Shown: positions 37,284-48,073, counted from the first letter of the stretch. The stretch is 64,000 nt of DNA from Haloimpatiens sp. FM7315 (GCA_041861885.1 JBGVUE010000001.1:124001-188000); one strand, 5' to 3'. The notes: generated by a model not told the origin, from the letters alone. Made by a program: numbers and translations.

Positions 37284-38054
37284 ATGAAAAAACTTATTTA
37301 TAATGGAAAAGAAATAGCATATGTTCTTAAAAGAACTAAAAGAAAAACTATTGGTATAACAATAACAGAGGAAGCTAAGGTGTTAGTAAATGCACCGTAT
37401 AACTTAAAAAGTGATTATATAGATAAATTGCTTTTAAAAAAGGCTAGCTGGATTTTAGACAAACTGGAGCTAATGATTAATAGAAACAGAAGGAGTACAG
37501 TTAGGAAATACAAAGAAGGGGAAGAATTTTATTTGCTTTCTAAAAAATATACTTTAAAAATTATAGATAATAAATATATTGATTTAAATCTATTGAATAA
37601 TAAATTATGTGAAGGAAAATATAAAAAACATAGAAGTATATACATAGAGGAGAATAACTTATGTGTAGAGATAGAAAATGAGTTATCTATAGAGGATAGG
37701 GTAAAATATATAGAAAAGAGTATAAAAGAGTTTTACCTAGATTTTGCCCTAGATTATCTAAAGAAAAGAGTAAAAGTTTTTGAAAATATTATGAAGGTGC
37801 ATCCAAGAAGTATAAGAATAAAGGAAGTAAAGAGTTTTTGGGGTAGTTTTTCTTCTAAAGGAAATCTTAGTTTAAATTTAAATCTCATAATGATGCCAGA
37901 GGATATAATTGACTATATTATAGTACATGAATTAAGTCATTATAGGCATATGGATCATTCAAGGGAATTTTGGATGGAGGTAGGTAGGTTCATGAAAGAC
38001 TATAAGATAAAAAGACAGTGGCTTAAAAACAATGGTTATTTATATAAGTTTTAA
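37284..38054 (+). CDS. YgjP-like (DUF45) zinc metallopeptidase
   Basis: 256 residues with the zinc motif HELSHYRHMDHSREFW near the C-terminus (HExxH plus a third ligand histidine). M48-related DUF45 family, cytosolic, substrate unknown. The basic N-terminal half (IAYVLKRTKRKTIGI) is typical. GAGG at 37271-37274 is best spaced for ATG 37284; other in-frame starts (37269, 37278) are too close. Confidence 0.88.
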   Translation: MKKLIYNGKEIAYVLKRTKRKTIGITITEEAKVLVNAPYNLKSDYIDKLLLKKASWILDKLELMINRNRRSTVRKYKEGEEFYLLSKKYTLKIIDNKYIDLNLLNNKLCEGKYKKHRSIYIEENNLCVEIENELSIEDRVKYIEKSIKEFYLDFALDYLKKRVKVFENIMKVHPRSIRIKEVKSFWGSFSSKGNLSLNLNLIMMPEDIIDYIIVHELSHYRHMDHSREFWMEVGRFMKDYKIKRQWLKNNGYLYKF

Positions 38055-38084
38055 ATATATTTCTGATTTTTGGGAGGTATGTAT

Positions 38085-38294
38085 ATGAGAGGAATAATAG
38101 ATAGGTTTGAAGGAGATTTTGCTGTTATTGAGCTTTCAAATGGAAAAATGAAAGATTTTGAGAGGAATAGAATACCTAAAGAAGCCAAAGAGGGAGATGT
38201 AGTAGAAATAGGAAAAGAAATAAAAATTAATACTATAGAAACCTTAAAAAGAAAAGAAGAAATAGAAAAACTTACAGAAGATATGTGGGAGTAA
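38085..38294 (+). CDS. DUF3006 family protein
   Basis: 69 residues, IIDRFEGDFAVIE then IPKEAKEGDVVEI: a small beta-rich DUF3006 domain, unknown function. GGGAGG at 38072-38077 is spaced 7 nt from ATG 38085. Confidence 0.85.
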   Translation: MRGIIDRFEGDFAVIELSNGKMKDFERNRIPKEAKEGDVVEIGKEIKINTIETLKRKEEIEKLTEDMWE

Positions 38295-38378
38295 AATCAT
38301 AAACTTTTATAACATAGACAATTTTTAAAATAATGCATAAAATTGCCCATGAATTTTATAAAATAAAGTCAAAATATC

Positions 38379-38423
38379 AAAACACGAATAAAGAAATTAA
38401 AATAATAAAAAATATTCGTGTTT
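38379..38423. promoter_or_regulatory. Inverted repeat upstream of the FAD oxidoreductase promoter
   Basis: AAACACGAATA and TATTCGTGTTT (arms ending 38390 and starting 38413) lie 22 nt apart just before the -35 box at 38427. Spacing suits a two-site operator or a weak terminator of the DUF3006 transcript. Confidence 0.55.
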
Positions 38424-38426
38424 CTA

Positions 38427-38455
38427 TTGACTATGTAAATTCTCTTTGCTAATAT
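38427..38455 (+). promoter_or_regulatory. Promoter of the FAD oxidoreductase
   Basis: TTGACT, 17-bp spacer, TAATAT, close to the ribosome site GGAGGTG at 38462. Confidence 0.7.
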
Positions 38456-38475
38456 AGTTATGGAGGTGAAGACCT

Positions 38476-39886
38476 ATGAAAAATAATTATGATGTTATTA
38501 TAGTAGGAGCAGGTCCAGCAGGAATATTTACTGCATTAGAGGTAACCAAACTAAATCCTAATTTAGAGGTACTTATAATTGATAAAGGAAGAAATATTGA
38601 AAATAGAAGATGTCCCGCAAGAGAAACAGGAAAGTGCATAAATTGTAAACCCTGTGGAATAACTTATGGATGGTCAGGAGCAGGGGCTTTTTCTGATGGA
38701 AAGCTTTCCTTAAGCCCAGAAGTAGGGGGAAGACTTTTAGACTTTTTCAAAGAAGATGAATCAAAAAGCTTATAAATTATTGTGATGACATATATTTAAA
38801 ATTTGGTGCGAACAAAGAAGTACATGGTCTTAACAATGAAAGAGTTGATGAAATAAAATATGAGGCAAGTAAATACAATATTAGACTTATTGAATGTCCA
38901 GTAAGACACTTAGGAACAGAAAAAGCTTATGAAGTTTTAAAGGGAATGTACCATTATCTAATAGATAATACCAATACTGAATTTGAAGAGCTTACAGAAG
39001 CTTTAGATATAATAGTAGAAAATAATAAGGCTGTGGGAGTTACAGTTTTAAATAAAGGTCAGCAAAAACTATAAAAGCAAAACATGTAGTAGTTGCCCCA
39101 GGTAGAGGTGGAGCTGAGTGGCTATCAAAGCAATCTAAAAAACTTGATTTGAAGGTCACAAACAATGCAGTTGATATAGGTGTAAGGGTAGAAGTTCCTA
39201 ATTCAGTTATGGATCATTTAACTAAAGATTTATATGAAGCTAAATTAGTTTATTACTCTGATACTTTTGATAACAAGGTGAGAACTTTTTGTATGAATCC
39301 AGGTGGCGTTGTTTCTGAAGAACACTATGAGGAAGGTAAAATAGCAGTAGTTAATGGCCATAGCTATTCTGAGAAAGAGCTAAGAACAGGAAATACTAAC
39401 TTTGCTGTGCTTGTTTCAACTACATTTACAGAGCCTTTCAATCAGCCTATTGAATACGGAAAATATATAGCAAAACTTGGTAATATGTTAGCTGATAATA
39501 AGATAATGGTTCAAAGGTTAGGAGACCTTGTAAAAGGAAGAAGAACTAATGAATCAAGACTTAAAAAATCCACTACCATACCAACTTTAAAGTCAGCAGT
39601 ACCAGGAGATTTAAGCTTTGTACTTCCACAAAGGCATTTAGTTTCTATAGTAGAGGCCTTAAAGGCTTTTGACAATATAGCTCCAGGACTTTACAGTAAA
39701 AATACCCTTCTTTATGGTGTAGAGGTTAAATTTTATTCAAGTAAATTTGATACAAAACATAATTTTGAAACTGCTATAGATAATCTTTACACAATAGGTG
39801 ATGGAGCGGGTATAACAAGAGGTCTTATGCAAGCCTCTGCTACTGGAGTTGTAGTTGCAAGAGATATATCAAGTAAGGAAAAATAA
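38476..39886 (+). CDS. NAD(P)/FAD-dependent oxidoreductase (two frameshifts in this sequence)
   Basis: About 470 residues. Dinucleotide-binding IIVGAGPAGIFTALE at the N-terminus, then the cysteine-rich motif CPARETGKCINCKPCGITYGWSGAGAFSDGK, typical of this FAD-dependent dehydrogenase family, and the C-terminal FAD block YTIGDGAGITRGLMQASATG. Frame breaks are in the A5 runs 38763-38767 and 39064-39068; one added A in each restores the protein. Substrate unknown. Confidence 0.88.
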
Positions 39887-39982
39887 GTAATTACTAATTA
39901 TTAGTCATAAAAAAACATGAAAGATTTTAATAAAAAGTATGAAAACATTCGTAAAAAGTGTATAATATTAAAGTGATTTTAA

Positions 39983-41310
<1,328 letters not shown>

Positions 41311-41338
41311 TATAAAAAGTATAAATAATTAAATTAAA

Positions 41339-41380
41339 GGGCTGCTAATAAATATATTTTGTTAGTGGCTTTTTATTAAT
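41339..41380 (+). terminator. Terminator after purA
   Basis: Stem GGCTGCTAATA/TGTTAGTGGCT with G-U pairs, then TTTTTATT. Confidence 0.75.
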
Positions 41381-41510
41381 TTATTGTATATAATTTTTTA
41401 AAAGAGAAAATCTAATATAGAAACTTTAAAAATACAAAAATACTTTTTAAAATATGTATTTATGTAGTAAGTTGTGATAAAATAAATTTGCAAGGAAAGG
41501 GGTGGTAAAC

Positions 41511-41693
41511 ATGATAACAAAGGAAATGACAATAGGTGAAATATTAAGACAAAAACCAGATGCAGCTCCAATATTAATGAATTTTGGTATGGGTTGTGTT
41601 GGATGTCCATCAGCTCAAGCCGAAAGTCTTGAAGAAGCAGCTATGGTTCATGGAATGGATATAGAGAAATTAATCGAAGCTTTAAACAAATAA
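41511..41693 (+). CDS. DUF1858 (hybrid-cluster-associated redox disulfide) protein
   Basis: 60 residues with [10 protein letters not shown] (CxxC redox motif) and an N-terminal [13 protein letters not shown] helix, the DUF1858 small disulfide domain. A metal/redox role is likely but unproven. AAAGGGGTGG is spaced for ATG 41511; GTG 41502 is too near. Confidence 0.88.
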   Translation: MITKEMTIGEILRQKPDAAPILMNFGMGCVGCPSAQAESLEEAAMVHGMDIEKLIEALNK

Positions 41694-41705
41694 GTTTATA
41701 AAATT

Positions 41706-41738
41706 TATAGCTAGTTATTTTTAAAATAACTAGCTATA
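41706..41738. terminator. Bidirectional terminator
   Basis: Perfect 16-bp arms TATAGCTAGTTATTTT/AAAATAACTAGCTATA between convergent genes. Confidence 0.85.
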
Positions 41739-41746
41739 ATTTTATA

Positions 41747-42364
41747 TTATCTATGTTTTTTAAATTTTCTTATTGCAAGTACAATAGGTACAGTTATAAA
41801 AACTGCCACTATAGATTCGGGTATGCCATTGGCAACTGCTATACCAAATATCGCTTTTCCTGCAAAGGAAGGGGACATGTTCTTAGCTTCTGCAAATCGT
41901 GCAGCATATAAAACATAAAGCATTCCTAGAACCCCAATGGTATTTGTTAAGGAACCTATAAAAGCTCCTATTCCAATTTTTATTGGGTTATTTTTGTTTT
42001 TTATAGGTATTAACCTATAAGAATAATAAGCAGTTATACCTATTATAACCCTTGGAAGTATTGATACAAGAGGGTTCATAAAAGCAAAAGACAAAAGTGA
42101 GGGAACCATCATATTTTGGAATACACTAAATAATCCAAATATAAAGCCTATGGCTATTCCCACTATAGGACCTTCTAGTATAGCACCTATGATTACTGGA
42201 ACGTGCATTATTGTAGCTTTGATTCCTGGAAGAGGAACAAAACCATAACCTGTTAGACCTAAAACTATAGATATTGCAGATAGCATTCCTATAGTTGTAA
42301 GCTGCCTTGTCTTAAAGCCTCCTACGTTTCTTGATAGATTTGTGTTTGGTTCATTGATATTCAT
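41747..42364 (-). CDS. ECF transporter S component
   Basis: 205 residues, six hydrophobic helices, with the S-component turn GFVPLPGIKATIMHVPVIIG and PLVSILPRVIIG. Vitamin-specific substrate-binding membrane unit; the vitamin is not predictable. ATG 42364 follows GGAGGTAG; a GTG/ATG extension to 42403 has no ribosome site. Confidence 0.82.
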   Translation of the reverse strand: MNINEPNTNLSRNVGGFKTRQLTTIGMLSAISIVLGLTGYGFVPLPGIKATIMHVPVIIGAILEGPIVGIAIGFIFGLFSVFQNMMVPSLLSFAFMNPLVSILPRVIIGITAYYSYRLIPIKNKNNPIKIGIGAFIGSLTNTIGVLGMLYVLYAARFAEAKNMSPSFAGKAIFGIAVANGIPESIVAVFITVPIVLAIRKFKKHR

Positions 42365-42634
42365 TTTTTTACTACCTCCGTTCTTATTCCCTTTAGGATA
42401 CAAGACGAATCTTCTTATAATCCTTTTGTATTTATTAAGTTCAGTTTCTAAAAGAATACCGACTCAATCCATAAGTATTTTACCATTTTTTTTATAAAAA
42501 AAATAGTTTTTAGAACAATATACATTAGAAAATTTGTATAATTTTAGGTATAATAAAAATAAGCTTAAAAAATCCATATTTTTGGTTTTGTATTATTTAA
42601 AATATCTCAAAAATTACTTTAGAGGTGATAAAAA

Positions 42635-43381
42635 ATGGAAGGTCTAGTAACAGAAAGAGAATATACAGTACATTATTATGAAATTGACTATAAAAGAAGA
42701 GCTTTAATAACGAGTATAATGGATTTTCTTGGTGATGTAGCTATGGTTCAAACAGAAGAATCAAGCATTGACTTGGATTTCTTACAGAAAAATAAAATAG
42801 CCTGGGTACTTTATAAATGGGATATAAAAATAGAAAGATATCCTCATTATAGGGAAAAAATAAAAGTAAGAACTTATGCTTATGGCATGAAAAAATACTA
42901 TGCTTATAGAAAATTTGAAATAATTGATGCTGATGAAAATGTTATAGTTACAGCGGTTTCTATTTGGTTTTTACTAGATATAGAGAAGAGAAAGCCTATA
43001 ACTATACCAGATTATATGTATGATATTTATAAAATTGATAAGTCAGAAAAGAAATCCTTGAAAATCGATAAGATTAAAAAACTAGAAAAAATAGATGAGG
43101 AAAATAAATTTACAGTAAGGTATGGGGATATAGATACAAACAAACATGTCAACAATGTAAAATATGTTTCCTGGGCAATTGAAACCGTACCTAAAGAAAT
43201 AGTTACTAACTATGAGCTTAAAGGGTTAAAGGTGGTTTATGAAAAAGAAACAACCTACGGTAATATAATAAAAGTAAGAACTGAAGTAATTAATGAAGAT
43301 GAAAAGTTAGTTTGTATTCATAAAATTGAAGACAAAAATGGAAATGAGCTTGCAACTCTTGAGACTGAGTGGGGAAGGTAA
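42635..43381 (+). CDS. Acyl-ACP thioesterase
   Basis: 248 residues in two hot-dog repeats, REYTVHYYEIDYKRRA and VRYGDIDTNKHVNN, with the catalytic Asn/His arrangement (NKHVNN). Releases free fatty acids from acyl-ACP, complementing the fab operon at 53-63 kb. ATG after AGAGGTG. Confidence 0.9.
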   Translation: MEGLVTEREYTVHYYEIDYKRRALITSIMDFLGDVAMVQTEESSIDLDFLQKNKIAWVLYKWDIKIERYPHYREKIKVRTYAYGMKKYYAYRKFEIIDADENVIVTAVSIWFLLDIEKRKPITIPDYMYDIYKIDKSEKKSLKIDKIKKLEKIDEENKFTVRYGDIDTNKHVNNVKYVSWAIETVPKEIVTNYELKGLKVVYEKETTYGNIIKVRTEVINEDEKLVCIHKIEDKNGNELATLETEWGR

Positions 43382-43405
43382 CGATTTTGCACTGCAAAAT
43401 CGTTA
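43379..43405. terminator. Inverted repeat between convergent genes
   Basis: 13-bp arms TAACGATTTTGCA/TGCAAAATCGTTA overlap the thioesterase stop and the end of the following minus-strand gene; a compact bidirectional terminator. Confidence 0.7.
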
Positions 43406-44629
43406 TACCATATTTTCACCACATAAAATTCCTGAACTCCAAGCCCATTGTAAATTGAAACCACCACAATCTCCATCTACATCTAAAATTTCTCCACAAA
43501 AGTACAGATTAGGTTGGACTTTAGATTCTAAAGTTTTCTCGTTAACTTCTTTAGTATCTACCCCTCCTGCAGTTACCTGGGCGTTTTTAAATCCATTTGT
43601 ATCTGTAACTTCAAAAGTCCATTCTTTAAGTAAATTAAATATTTTATCTTTTTCTTTCCAAGTAAGATCTAGGCATGGCTTATGAATATCATGAAGATCT
43701 GCTTCTTTTAATATTGTTGGTATTAATTTTTTATTTATTATTCCAATTAAACTATCAGAAACACTTCTATAGCTAAAAGTGCCCCAATGATTTTCTAAAA
43801 ATTCAGCTAAGGATTCTTTGGAAATATTTGGAATCAAATCTAGTTTTAAAAATACTTTTTTACTTTTTTCTAAATTATAAGAAGCAACTCGGCTTAATTG
43901 TAAAATTGGTGGACCTGATATTCCATAGTCCGTAAATAAAATTTCTCCAGATTCTTCTCTTAATATTTTATTATCAACCAAAACCTTGGCTAATCCTTCA
44001 AATTTTATTCCTGAAATAGCTTTTAAATGTTTATAATTTAATTTTAGCTGGACAATTGCGCAAATAGGTTTTATTATACTATGCCCTAAGTCTTTGGCTA
44101 ATCTAAAACCTGAGCCATCAGAACCAGTTGCAGGTGCAGTTTTACCTCCACAGGCTAAAATTAATTTTTTACATTTAAAAGTTTCTTTATTACTTGAAGT
44201 TAATTCAAAATAATTTTTATAGGCCAATATATTCGTAATTTTCGTATTTAAATGTAAGGGAATATCTTTTTCTTCTAAAGCCAAGATGAAAATATCTAAA
44301 ACGGAAGAAGCTTGAAGGCTCATAGGATACATTTTACCCTCTTCTAAGCTAATAAGAGGAAGGCCTAGGTATGTAAAAAAACTTAATATATCTTTATTAT
44401 TAAACCTATCTAATGCGTAGTTAAAAAAGTTTAAATTATCACTGTGGTACCTTGAAGGTTCAATATTTTCATTTGTAATATTACATCGACCATTTCCTGT
44501 TGTAAGTATTTTTTTGCCTAGTCTTGAATTTCCCTCTAATATAGCTACATTGCATCCTCTATCTTTAGCGGTAATGGCTGCAGTAAGCCCAGAAGCACCG
44601 GCACCTATAACAATAACATCATAATTCAA
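43403..44629 (-). CDS. HI0933/YhiN family FAD-dependent protein
   Basis: 408 residues: N-terminal VIVIGAGASGLTAAITA, the family motif GRCNITNEN, and C-terminal QVTAGGVDTKEV and CGEILDVDGDCGGFNLQWAWSSG that bind FAD. Predicted cytosolic flavoprotein of unknown reaction. Complete; ATG preceded by GGAGAGG. Confidence 0.92.
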   Translation of the reverse strand: MNYDVIVIGAGASGLTAAITAKDRGCNVAILEGNSRLGKKILTTGNGRCNITNENIEPSRYHSDNLNFFNYALDRFNNKDILSFFTYLGLPLISLEEGKMYPMSLQASSVLDIFILALEEKDIPLHLNTKITNILAYKNYFELTSSNKETFKCKKLILACGGKTAPATGSDGSGFRLAKDLGHSIIKPICAIVQLKLNYKHLKAISGIKFEGLAKVLVDNKILREESGEILFTDYGISGPPILQLSRVASYNLEKSKKVFLKLDLIPNISKESLAEFLENHWGTFSYRSVSDSLIGIINKKLIPTILKEADLHDIHKPCLDLTWKEKDKIFNLLKEWTFEVTDTNGFKNAQVTAGGVDTKEVNEKTLESKVQPNLYFCGEILDVDGDCGGFNLQWAWSSGILCGENMV

Positions 44630-44801
44630 AATAAACCTCTCCTTTTATGTATAGATATCGACTTAATTATAATAATAACAGTAAGAACTTTCAATAAAAA
44701 TAGATTTAAAGAGCTAGGCTAAGATTTAAAAACCCTTTGAAATTTATAAATATATGTATTTAAATTAAGTGAATTTTATAAATATGAAGCTTAATAATTT
44801 A

Positions 44802-44831
44802 TTGATATTAATAAAAGCTTAAGGATATAAT
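44802..44831 (+). promoter_or_regulatory. Promoter of the CoA-binding protein/ppsR unit
   Basis: TTGATA, 18-bp spacer, TATAAT; leader of about 140 nt follows. The rest of the 44630-44979 gap has no ORF. Confidence 0.65.
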
Positions 44832-44934
44832 AAAGTTAGGTTAAAGTATTTATTTAAACAAACTTTTATAAGATATGCACAATTTTATTCTAATCTTAAG
44901 GGAAAGAAAATATAAACGGAAGGGAAGGTGAATT

Positions 44935-44974
44935 CTGATTTTTAACTTAAAAATATATAAGTTTTAATCAGGAG
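44935..44974 (+). promoter_or_regulatory. Hairpin reaching into the ribosome site of the CoA-binding gene
   Basis: CTGATTTTTAACTTA (44935-44949) pairs with TAAGTTTTAATCAG (44958-44971); the last AG overlaps the AGGAG at 44970-44974. Could limit translation. Confidence 0.55.
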
Positions 44975-44979
44975 TTTTT

Positions 44980-45351
44980 ATGAATGCAGGAGAATTTTTA
45001 AATCACAAAAACTGGGTTGTGGCTGGAGATGTAATTAATAAGGAAAAATATGCAAGTAAAATACTAAATAGACTTCAAGAAAAAGGTTATTTAGTAGCAG
45101 GGGTGCATCCTAAAAAGCAAGGTGAAAACCTATATAAAAGTCTAAAGTACATCCCTTTTAATGTAGAGGTTGTAGATTTATGTATAAATTCTGCTTTAGG
45201 AATAGAAATAGTAAAAGAGGCAAAGGAATTAAACATAGACAAGGTGCTAATACAGCCAGGAGCAGAAAGTGAAGAAATTATAAGTTATTGCAAAGAAAAT
45301 GGAATAACAGCAGTAGAAGATTGTGCTCTAGTACAGTTACAAAAGCTTTAA
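44980..45351 (+). CDS. CoA-binding protein (YccU-like)
   Basis: 123 residues, a CoA_binding_2 Rossmann domain: N-terminal NWVVAGDVIN, AGVHPK, and IQPGAESEEII. Cytosolic, ligand probably CoA; partner unknown. It precedes the PPDK regulatory gene by 21 nt. AGGAG before ATG. Confidence 0.88.
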   Translation: MNAGEFLNHKNWVVAGDVINKEKYASKILNRLQEKGYLVAGVHPKKQGENLYKSLKYIPFNVEVVDLCINSALGIEIVKEAKELNIDKVLIQPGAESEEIISYCKENGITAVEDCALVQLQKL

Positions 45352-45372
45352 AAAAAGAAATGGGGGTATAAC

Positions 45373-46185
45373 ATGTTTAAAATATATGCAGTTTCGGATT
45401 CTATAGGTGAGACAGCAGAACAAGTAGCAAGGGCAACGGCTAGTCAATTTAATGTAAATATTGTTGTAAAAAGAGTTCCTTATATAAAAACAGATCAAGA
45501 TGTAAATGAATTTTTAAGTAGTATAAATGATCCAGATAAAAGCATGGTAATATCTAATATAATTTTAGCTGAAGTAAGAGATTTTCTGGTTCAAAGATGC
45601 ATAGAAAAAGGTATTGTTATAAACAACGTGTTAAGCCCTTGTATAAATATGGCAGCTAAGTTCACAGGTTCTACACCAATATACGAACCTGGAGCTGTTT
45701 GGAATATAGATAATGAGTATTATAATAAAATCGAGGCCATGCAGTTTACTATGCAGTATGATGATAGTAAGGACATAAGTGGAATAAAGAATGCTGATGT
45801 AGTAATAGTAGGGCTTTCTAGAACCTCTAAAACCGCTCTTTGCATGTATTTATCTAATAAGGGAATAAGAGCTTTAAACGTTCCAATTATGCCAGAGGTG
45901 CCCGTTCCTGAAGAGCTTTTTACTATGGATAGGAAAAAAATAATAGGTCTTACTATAAATCCACTAGATTTAATACAAATAAGGAAACATAGATTATTAA
46001 AATTTGGGGCTAGTAATATAAATATAAATTATGCCAATGAACAGAGAATTTTAGAAGAATTTGATTTCGCAGATAGAATAATGAAGAAAATAGGCTGTAG
46101 GGTAATTGATGTTACTAAGAGGGCTATAGAGGATACAGCCCTTATAGTAATGGAAAGTATAGGATGGGTTGAAAAAAGTTTTTAA
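45373..46185 (+). CDS. Pyruvate, phosphate dikinase regulatory protein
   Basis: 270 residues: N-terminal IYAVSDSIGETAEQVA, and the kinase P-loop GLSRTSKT at about residue 155. DUF299 family: phosphorylates and dephosphorylates a threonine of PPDK (or PEP synthase) using ADP. Widespread in clostridia that use PPDK. Followed by the tRNA promoter. Confidence 0.94.
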   Translation: MFKIYAVSDSIGETAEQVARATASQFNVNIVVKRVPYIKTDQDVNEFLSSINDPDKSMVISNIILAEVRDFLVQRCIEKGIVINNVLSPCINMAAKFTGSTPIYEPGAVWNIDNEYYNKIEAMQFTMQYDDSKDISGIKNADVVIVGLSRTSKTALCMYLSNKGIRALNVPIMPEVPVPEELFTMDRKKIIGLTINPLDLIQIRKHRLLKFGASNININYANEQRILEEFDFADRIMKKIGCRVIDVTKRAIEDTALIVMESIGWVEKSF

Positions 46186-46204
46186 AAAACTTTTAAAAAA
46201 CATG

Positions 46205-46233
46205 TTGACATATGGAGAATAATCTTGTATTAT
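46205..46233 (+). promoter_or_regulatory. Promoter of the tRNA cluster
   Basis: TTGACA (46205-46210), 17-bp spacer, TATTAT (46228-46233). Confidence 0.88.
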
Positions 46234-46315
46234 ATTATTTGTCAGTTCGAAAAGTTAACAAGTTTTCAAAGCGAAAAGCTAAAGAACTAGTTAGAAGGAA
46301 ACTGATAAATGACTA

Positions 46316-46390
46316 GGCTCCTTGGTCAAGCGGTTAAGACACCACCCTTTCACGGTGGTAACAGGGGTTCGATTCCCCTAGGAGTCACCA
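46316..46390 (+). tRNA. tRNA-Glu (TTC), first copy
   Basis: 75-nt cloverleaf with encoded CCA; acceptor GGCTCCT/AGGAGTC, anticodon loop CTTTCAC between CCACC and GGTGG. Confidence 0.97.
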
Positions 46391-46395
46391 TATGT

Positions 46396-46471
46396 GGGCG
46401 CATAGCTCAGCTGGGAGAGCATCTGCCTTACAAGCAGAGGGTCACAGGTTCGAGCCCTGTTGTGCCCACCA
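46396..46471 (+). tRNA. tRNA-Val (TAC), first copy
   Basis: 76 nt with CCA; acceptor GGGCGCA/TGTGCCC, anticodon loop CTTACAA between TCTGC and GCAGA. Confidence 0.97.
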
Positions 46472-46485
46472 CATATAAAATATAT

Positions 46486-46562
46486 GGCCCAGTGGCTCAG
46501 TTGGTTAGAGTGCCGGCCTGTCACGCCGGAGGTCGAGGGTTCGAGTCCCTTCTGGGTCGCCA
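46486..46562 (+). tRNA. tRNA-Asp (GTC), first copy
   Basis: 77 nt with CCA; acceptor GGCCCAG/CTGGGTC, anticodon loop CTGTCAC between CCGGC and GCCGG. Confidence 0.97.
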
Positions 46563-46571
46563 TGTTTTATT

Positions 46572-46646
46572 GCTGGCATGGCTCAACGGTAGAGCAGCTG
46601 ACTTGTAATCAGCAGGTTGTAGGTTCGATTCCTATTGCCAGCTCCA
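46572..46646 (+). tRNA. tRNA-Thr (TGT), first copy
   Basis: 75 nt with CCA; acceptor GCTGGCA/TGCCAGC, anticodon loop CTTGTAA between GCTGA and TCAGC. Confidence 0.97.
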
Positions 46647-46662
46647 AAAAAATGACATATTA

Positions 46663-46737
46663 GGCTCCTTGGTCAAGCGGTTAAGACACCACCCTTTCAC
46701 GGTGGTAACAGGGGTTCGATTCCCCTAGGAGTCACCA
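46663..46737 (+). tRNA. tRNA-Glu (TTC), second copy
   Basis: Identical to the gene at 46316. Part of the tandem duplication. Confidence 0.97.
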
Positions 46738-46745
46738 TATATAGT

Positions 46746-46821
46746 GGGCGCATAGCTCAGCTGGGAGAGCATCTGCCTTACAAGCAGAGGGTCACAGGTT
46801 CGAGCCCTGTTGTGCCCACCA
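46746..46821 (+). tRNA. tRNA-Val (TAC), second copy
   Basis: Identical body to the gene at 46396; upstream spacer is 8 nt instead of 5. Confidence 0.97.
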
Positions 46822-46836
46822 CATATACACATATAT

Positions 46837-46913
46837 GGCCCAGTGGCTCAGTTGGTTAGAGTGCCGGCCTGTCACGCCGGAGGTCGAGGGTTCGAGTCCC
46901 TTCTGGGTCGCCA
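46837..46913 (+). tRNA. tRNA-Asp (GTC), second copy
   Basis: Identical to the gene at 46486. Confidence 0.97.
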
Positions 46914-46921
46914 TACTTATT

Positions 46922-46996
46922 GCTGGCATGGCTCAACGGTAGAGCAGCTGACTTGTAATCAGCAGGTTGTAGGTTCGATTCCTATTGCCAGCTCCA
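46922..46996 (+). tRNA. tRNA-Thr (TGT), second copy
   Basis: Identical to the gene at 46572. Last gene of the cluster. Confidence 0.97.
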
Positions 46997-46998
46997 GA

Positions 46999-47030
46999 AA
47001 TCTTAAGTTTAACTTAAGATTTTTTATTTT
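46999..47030 (+). terminator. Terminator of the tRNA cluster
   Basis: AATCTTAAGTT/AACTTAAGATT stem followed by TTTTTATTTTTT. Confidence 0.92.
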
Positions 47031-47062
47031 TTGATTTTTATATATTTGCATAAAAATATGTA

Positions 47063-47093
47063 AAAGGTTGATTCTTTAAAGGAATCAACCTTT
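47063..47093. terminator. Bidirectional terminator, tRNA cluster versus dnaI
   Basis: AAAGGTTGATTC/GAATCAACCTTT arms with T-rich sequence on both sides; it ends the minus-strand dnaD-dnaI transcript just after the dnaI stop. Confidence 0.88.
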
Positions 47094-47095
47094 TT

Positions 47096-48073
47096 TTATC
47101 GTATTTTATTTAGATTTCTTTTTACTCTTATGTCATCTCCGTAGAACTTAAAAAGTTCAAAATTACCAAAAAGTCTAGAGGTAATTCTTTCAGAATACGT
47201 TTTTGAAAGTTCTTCTATAGAGTGATTAGTAGAAACTAGCATTTTTTTGTTTCAGTAATTTAGTATTTATAAGGTTAAAAATTTCCGATTTTGAAAATTC
47301 TGTAATTTGCTCAGTTCCTAAGTCATCTATGATAAGTAAATCACAGTTTAAAAGAAGATCCTCCAAATTAGCATTTTTATTGAATCTTGCCTCTCTTAAG
47401 TTTTCAATTAGTTCATTAGCAGTTTTATAGACTATTAAGTGTCCGCTGTCTAAAAGGCTTTTAGCGATGCAATTAGATAAAAAAGTTTTGCCTGTGCCTG
47501 AGTTCCCATAAAAGAGCAAATTGTTATTGCAAGTTTCAAATTCATTTATATATTTTCTAATCTTTAAAAGTATTTCTTGCATGTTTTTTTAGGACTTTTT
47601 AGTTCTTGCTCAGTTCTTTCTGTGCTATATACATCTAATCTAAAATTGTTAAAATTATTTACTTTTAACAATTCTTTAAAACCAGAATTTTTATAGTATA
47701 CTGCTACTAAATAGTGTTTGTAACAAGTACATTTTTTGCTACCTATAAAACCCGTATCTTTGCATTTAGTACATTTATAATGCATGTCTAAGTAATCCAT
47801 AGGATAATCAAAGGAAACTAGAAGTTCTGTCTTTTTAATTCTCAAATCTGTAATATTTTCTTTTAAGGTCTTAAGAGATTTATCAACATCTTCTTTATTA
47901 TTAAGTATGTTAATTGAAAGATTTATAGATAGTCGTGCTATTTTATTTTCTATTTCTTTTATTTTTGGTATTTTCTTATAAATTTCTTCCTTGCGCTCTT
48001 TTAAAGAAAGTTCTTCCTTGTTTCTTATATTTTCATAAATCCTGAATATTTGAGTTTCATAACCATTAATCAT
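47096..48073 (-). CDS. dnaI: DnaI-like helicase loader (two frameshifts in this sequence)
   Basis: About 326 residues. N-terminal zinc-binding helicase-interaction domain (CTKCKDTGFIGSKKCTC), then an AAA+ domain: Walker A GNSGTGKTFL, Walker B LLIIDDLGTE, and a C-terminal STNHSIEELSKTYSERITSR sensor/arginine region. Frame breaks lie in the T7 runs 47584-47590 and 47242-47248 (plus-strand letters). Loads DnaB at origins with DnaD. Its ATG overlaps the dnaD stop (ATGA). Confidence 0.92.

Noticed and set aside
46309..47034. Open frames overlapping the tRNA cluster on both strands
   Set aside because: They coincide with eight clear cloverleaf genes and show no protein signal.
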